A stretch of 7,525 bases of DNA. Source: Planctomycetota bacterium. GTDB lineage: Bacteria > Planctomycetota > Planctomycetia > Pirellulales > Thermoguttaceae. The stretch spans positions 1 through 7,525 of the forward strand of contig JABMRP010000059.1 in NCBI GenBank assembly GCA_013202535.1, written 5' to 3'. The translations under genes and the position numbers were made by a program. The notes below the pieces were generated by a model. It searched no databases. It was not told where the DNA came from and saw nothing but the letters and a program-made list of their open reading frames with translations. Positions 4,901-7,525 of the stretch are shown here, in pieces; positions within the stretch are counted from its first letter, which is position 1; each line of letters begins with the position of its first letter.

Positions 4901-6040
4901 ATGAAACGCAAGAAAGTCGACGACAGTTTTCGGCTCCTGGGGGCGAAGTACCTTCGCAAGCAGGCAAGGCAATTGGCCGGACAACTCGACGGGGTTTGTC
5001 GGGCCGAAGACATCGAATACATCCATCGCGCCCGGGTCGCTTCGCGCCGGCTTCGCGCGGCGCTGCCGATGTTCAAGGACTGTTTCGCCGACCAAAAGAC
5101 GAAGAACTGGCGCAAGGAGATTCGGCGGCTGACCGACGGGCTGGGAGAAGCTCGCGACAAGGACGTGCAATGCGAATTTCTCTGTGGCGCGTTGGCCGAA
5201 TTGGACCAACCGGCTTGCTTCCCTGGCATTGCCCGGCTGTTGACCCAGATCGAAGCCCAACGAGAAACCGTGCAACCCAAGGTGGTTCGCACCGTCGAGC
5301 GGCTTCGGAAAAGCGGCGTGGTCGACGACATCCTGGAGGTGACCAAGGAGATCGTTTCCGACGCAGCGGCGAGTAAGATGGGAGTGCAAAGCCCGGTCTC
5401 CTTCCGCCGGGCGAAGAAAGCCATTCTTCAGCGTTTGGATGAAGTACTGCCGTACCAGGAGAGCTTGGCGCGGGCGGAAGACTACCAGCAGCACCACGCC
5501 ATGCGGATCGCGGTGAAGCGACTTCGCTACACCATGGAGTTGACCCGGGACGTTTACGACGGCCAATTGAACGAATCGGTCTCCGCGGTGAAGACCGTGC
5601 AGTCGTTTCTGGGCGATATTCACGACTGTGACGTTTGGCAAGAGGACCTGGCCGTCTTCGCCAAGGAAGAGCGAAACCGTCGCCTCGCCTACTTCGATCA
5701 TGAGGAAGCAACCGTCCGATTGCAGATTGGCATCGACTACCTTCGCGACGAACGGCGCCAGTCGCGCCAGCGCCTGTTTGTCGAATTGGGGCAGTATTGG
5801 GGCGAGTTGGCGCGGCAAGGGATGTGGGAAAGCCTCGCCCGAACGGTGAAGGCCCCGTTACAGGAGCCACGCCCCGTCGCTGCGGCCGCTTCGCCGGAAC
5901 CGCCCCCGGTTACCACCCTGAAGCCCGACGTCGCCTCTCTCCCCAAGACCAACGGATCCGGCGATCTGGAGAGGGCCACTCCCGCGCCGGCCATCGCCGC
6001 GCCGGAATCCCCAGTGCGGGGCAGCGCTTCGGCGACGTAA
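4901..6040 (+). CDS. CHAD-domain protein (predicted polyphosphate-binding)
   Basis: This is a 379-residue protein. CHAD domains are helical bundles with conserved His, Arg and Lys residues that bind inorganic polyphosphate. Both internal repeats are visible: HRARVASRRLRAALPMF (42-58) with GEARDKDV (82-89), and HHAMRIAVKRLRYTMEL (198-214) with LGDIHDCDVW (237-246). The CHAD region spans about 10-315; residues 318-379 are a Pro/Ala/Ser-rich tail, probably disordered. There is no signal peptide or membrane segment, so it should be cytoplasmic. The CYTH partner domain often fused to CHAD is absent. The ATG at 4901 lacks a good Shine-Dalgarno sequence; a strong AAGGAG lies 39 bases upstream, and the in-frame TAA at 4862-4864 limits the gene to this start. 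It probably forms an operon with the phosphoesterase-HD gene 59 bases downstream. The role, polyphosphate binding or recruitment, is inferred from the family. Confidence 0.93.
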   Translation: MKRKKVDDSFRLLGAKYLRKQARQLAGQLDGVCRAEDIEYIHRARVASRRLRAALPMFKDCFADQKTKNWRKEIRRLTDGLGEARDKDVQCEFLCGALAELDQPACFPGIARLLTQIEAQRETVQPKVVRTVERLRKSGVVDDILEVTKEIVSDAAASKMGVQSPVSFRRAKKAILQRLDEVLPYQESLARAEDYQQHHAMRIAVKRLRYTMELTRDVYDGQLNESVSAVKTVQSFLGDIHDCDVWQEDLAVFAKEERNRRLAYFDHEEATVRLQIGIDYLRDERRQSRQRLFVELGQYWGELARQGMWESLARTVKAPLQEPRPVAAAASPEPPPVTTLKPDVASLPKTNGSGDLERATPAPAIAAPESPVRGSASAT

Positions 6041-6099
6041 CATTCCGACACGGCAGCGGCGCGACGACCGAGCGGGGACCCCGGCAGAGTGGTTGATTG

Positions 6100-7488
6100 A
6101 TGAAAGTGGCTCTCCTTGGCGACGTCCACGCAAACCTTCCCGCCCTCCAGTCCGTCCTCTCCGAATCCCACGAGTGGGGGGCTGACGCCGTGTGGAATCT
6201 GGGCGATTTTCTCGGCTACGGGCCGTTTCCCGACGAAGTCGTCGCCCGGCTCCGAACCGAACCATGCATCAGCATTATCGGAAACTACGATCGGAAAGTG
6301 ATCGAGTTTCCGCGAAAGAAAGAGAAATGGCGGCGGACGAAACAGCCACAGAAATACGAGGCGTTTCGCTGGGCCCATCAGAATCTGTCCGCCGAGAACC
6401 GGTGTTACCTGGAGTCGCTGCCGGACCAGCGGGTGATCGACGCGGAAGGATTGCGCATCCGGCTTACGCACGGCAGTCCCGATTCGATCAGCGAGCATCT
6501 CACCCCCGACACACCGGCGGCGCGGCTGGAGGAACTGGCGCTGGCGGCCGGCGCCAACGTCGTCGCCTGCGGCCATTCCCACGTACCCTTCGCGCGGCAA
6601 AGCGGCGAGGTTTGGTTCGTCAATCCGGGCAGTGTCGGGCGGCCCGAGGGGGGCGATCCCAGAGCCGGCTACGCGCAATTGGAGTTCAGTCGCGGTCGCT
6701 TTGGAGTCTGCCATCGCCGTGTTGCCTACGACGTGAAGCGTTGCGCGGAGGCGATCCGCGCGGCGGGTCTTCCCGAAGAATTCGCCCAGATGTTGATCCT
6801 GGGCAAGAACCTCGACGAAGTACGAGAGGGGGCCATGAGCCACGATCCGAACGACCCGGCGCAGGAATCGTCCGGAAGCCAGTCGCCGGCCGATCCGTTG
6901 GCCGCCGTGCATGAACTGGCCCGGCAATGCGACGATGAGCAGGAGCATTCTCATCAGGTAACCCAACTCGCCTTGAGGCTGTTCGACGAACTGGAACCGG
7001 TCCACGGCCTGGAAACCACCGAACGATTTTACCTCCAGTGCGGAGCCCTGCTGCACGACATCGGGTGGGTCGAGGGGCAACAAAAGCACCACAAGACGTC
7101 GCTGGGGCTGATTCTGGAATCGCCGTTACTTCTCTTCGACAAGCAAGTTCGGAGAATCGTCGGATTGGTGGCCCGATATCACCGCAAGGCACTGCCCCGA
7201 CCGGATCACCCCGAGTTTGCCCAGTGTGACGACGTGGATCGCCGCGTGGTGAGCCTCCTGGCCGGCATGCTTCGGGTGGCCGACGGCTTGGATCGCACCC
7301 ACCTTTGCCGCGTTGAAGACGTGACCTGCCGGACCGACGAAGAGGAGCTTCTCATCGAGTGCCGGACCAACGGCTCGGCCGAGGAGGAACACTGGGCGGC
7401 GACCAAGAAAGCCGATCTGCTGGCGCGGGTGCTTGACCGGCCGGTGATTATCCGGATGATAGGGGGGGGCTGCACATATGTCGTTTAG
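6100..7488 (+). CDS. Metallophosphoesterase fused to a Ppx/GppA-type HD domain
   Basis: This encodes 462 residues from the ATG at 6100; a TTG just before it is also in frame. Residues 1-240 are a calcineurin-like phosphoesterase of the COG0639/YfcE kind: GDVHAN (7-12; D8, H10), GDFLGYG (35-41; D36), GNYD (61-64), H124 in THGSP, CGHSH (157-161) and NPGSVGRP (175-182), all the expected metal ligands. A polar linker (about 246-266) leads to a C-terminal HD domain like the one that ends exopolyphosphatase/GppA: H285, LLHDIGW (317-323; H319, D320), HHK (330-332), ARYHRKALP (358-366) and RVADGLDRTH (392-401; D395). The ASKHA domains of Ppx are absent. The protein should be cytoplasmic, with two possible phosphohydrolase sites; phosphodiester, nucleotide or polyphosphate substrates are plausible but unproven. 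It follows the CHAD gene by 59 bases. A good ribosome binding site is missing, and the joint may be a recent fusion or frameshift (see 6824-6838). Confidence 0.9.
   Translation: MKVALLGDVHANLPALQSVLSESHEWGADAVWNLGDFLGYGPFPDEVVARLRTEPCISIIGNYDRKVIEFPRKKEKWRRTKQPQKYEAFRWAHQNLSAENRCYLESLPDQRVIDAEGLRIRLTHGSPDSISEHLTPDTPAARLEELALAAGANVVACGHSHVPFARQSGEVWFVNPGSVGRPEGGDPRAGYAQLEFSRGRFGVCHRRVAYDVKRCAEAIRAAGLPEEFAQMLILGKNLDEVREGAMSHDPNDPAQESSGSQSPADPLAAVHELARQCDDEQEHSHQVTQLALRLFDELEPVHGLETTERFYLQCGALLHDIGWVEGQQKHHKTSLGLILESPLLLFDKQVRRIVGLVARYHRKALPRPDHPEFAQCDDVDRRVVSLLAGMLRVADGLDRTHLCRVEDVTCRTDEEELLIECRTNGSAEEEHWAATKKADLLARVLDRPVIIRMIGGGCTYVV
6824..6838 (+). promoter_or_regulatory. Possible internal translation start for the HD domain
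   Basis: GAGAGGGGG (6824-6832) precedes an in-frame ATG at 6835 (Met246), right at the end of the phosphoesterase domain. Starting here would give a free HD protein of 217 residues. The ATG is part of ATGA, the usual overlap of coupled genes, but the TGA is one frame off. The purine run is only 2 bases from the ATG, closer than ideal. Confidence 0.35.
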
Positions 7489-7517
7489 CGCCCAGCCGGA
7501 GGCGCCGGCTGCGGCGC
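7488..7517 (+). terminator. GC-rich hairpin overlapping the end of the phosphoesterase-HD gene
   Basis: AGCCGG (7494-7499) and CCGGCT (7505-7510) form a perfect stem around AGGCG; GCGCC (7488-7492) and GGCGC (7513-7517) extend it after a small asymmetric bulge. The stem begins at the last base of the stop codon. No T-run is visible before the window ends, so it may be a terminator, a 3'-protecting structure or a dispersed repeat. Confidence 0.45.
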
Positions 7518-7525
7518 TGTAGCCG

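Noticed and set aside
4550..5818. 422-residue open frame on the minus strand opposite the CHAD gene
   Set aside because: It is a shadow of the CHAD gene; its C-terminal part runs into the intergenic region and has low-complexity composition.
5737..7092. 451-residue open frame on the minus strand opposite CHAD and the phosphoesterase-HD gene
   Set aside because: It overlaps two well-supported genes with intact motifs; the frame stays open because of high GC and resembles no family.
7478..7522. Short frame from the ATG at 7478 overlapping the end of the phosphoesterase-HD gene
   Set aside because: It is only 14 codons, has no proper ribosome binding site and runs through a hairpin.
1..7525. 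CRISPR arrays, tRNA genes, rRNA genes, transposons
   Set aside because: I saw no regularly spaced repeats, cloverleaf-like sequence, rRNA signature or transposase coding on either strand.

Overview
The window is GC-rich bacterial chromosome, most likely from the phylum Planctomycetota (perhaps Pirellulales). This rests mainly on a DUF1571-type exported protein, a family found chiefly in planctomycetes, and on mostly weak Shine-Dalgarno signals. The taxon is an inference; there is no rRNA or other marker gene.

Six protein genes are supported. Three are on the minus strand: a HEPN-domain protein (143-1366), a membrane-anchored alpha/beta hydrolase (1643-2518) and a DUF1571 secreted protein (2629-3531). 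Three are on the plus strand: a glyoxalase-II-like metallo-beta-lactamase-fold hydrolase (3821-4483), a CHAD-domain protein (4901-6040) and a metallophosphoesterase fused to a Ppx/GppA-type HD domain (6100-7488). The strands diverge at about 3532-3820, where the metallo-hydrolase gene has a good promoter and ribosome binding site. I found no tRNA, rRNA, CRISPR array, transposase or insertion sequence.

Left part (1-1642): the HEPN gene stands alone, flanked by structured non-coding DNA. Sampled lines are less GC-rich than the rest of the window. It carries the R-x4-H motif of HEPN ribonucleases near its C-terminus, which makes it a candidate stand-alone defence or stress RNase of the ApeA-like kind. 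Middle part (1643-4483): three housekeeping-like genes that appear to be separate transcription units, with clear intrinsic terminators after the DUF1571 gene and after the metallo-hydrolase gene.

Right part (4484-7525): a 417-base non-coding leader with a TATAAT box precedes CHAD and the phosphoesterase-HD gene, which lie 59 bases apart and probably form an operon. CHAD domains bind inorganic polyphosphate, and the HD domain is of the type found at the C-terminus of exopolyphosphatase. The pair is therefore a plausible polyphosphate- or nucleotide-related module, and it is the most interesting functional proposal here. The phosphoesterase-HD joint contains an internal ATG behind a purine-rich stretch. 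Losing one base from a G5 run there would turn the fusion into two genes with a classical ATGA overlap.
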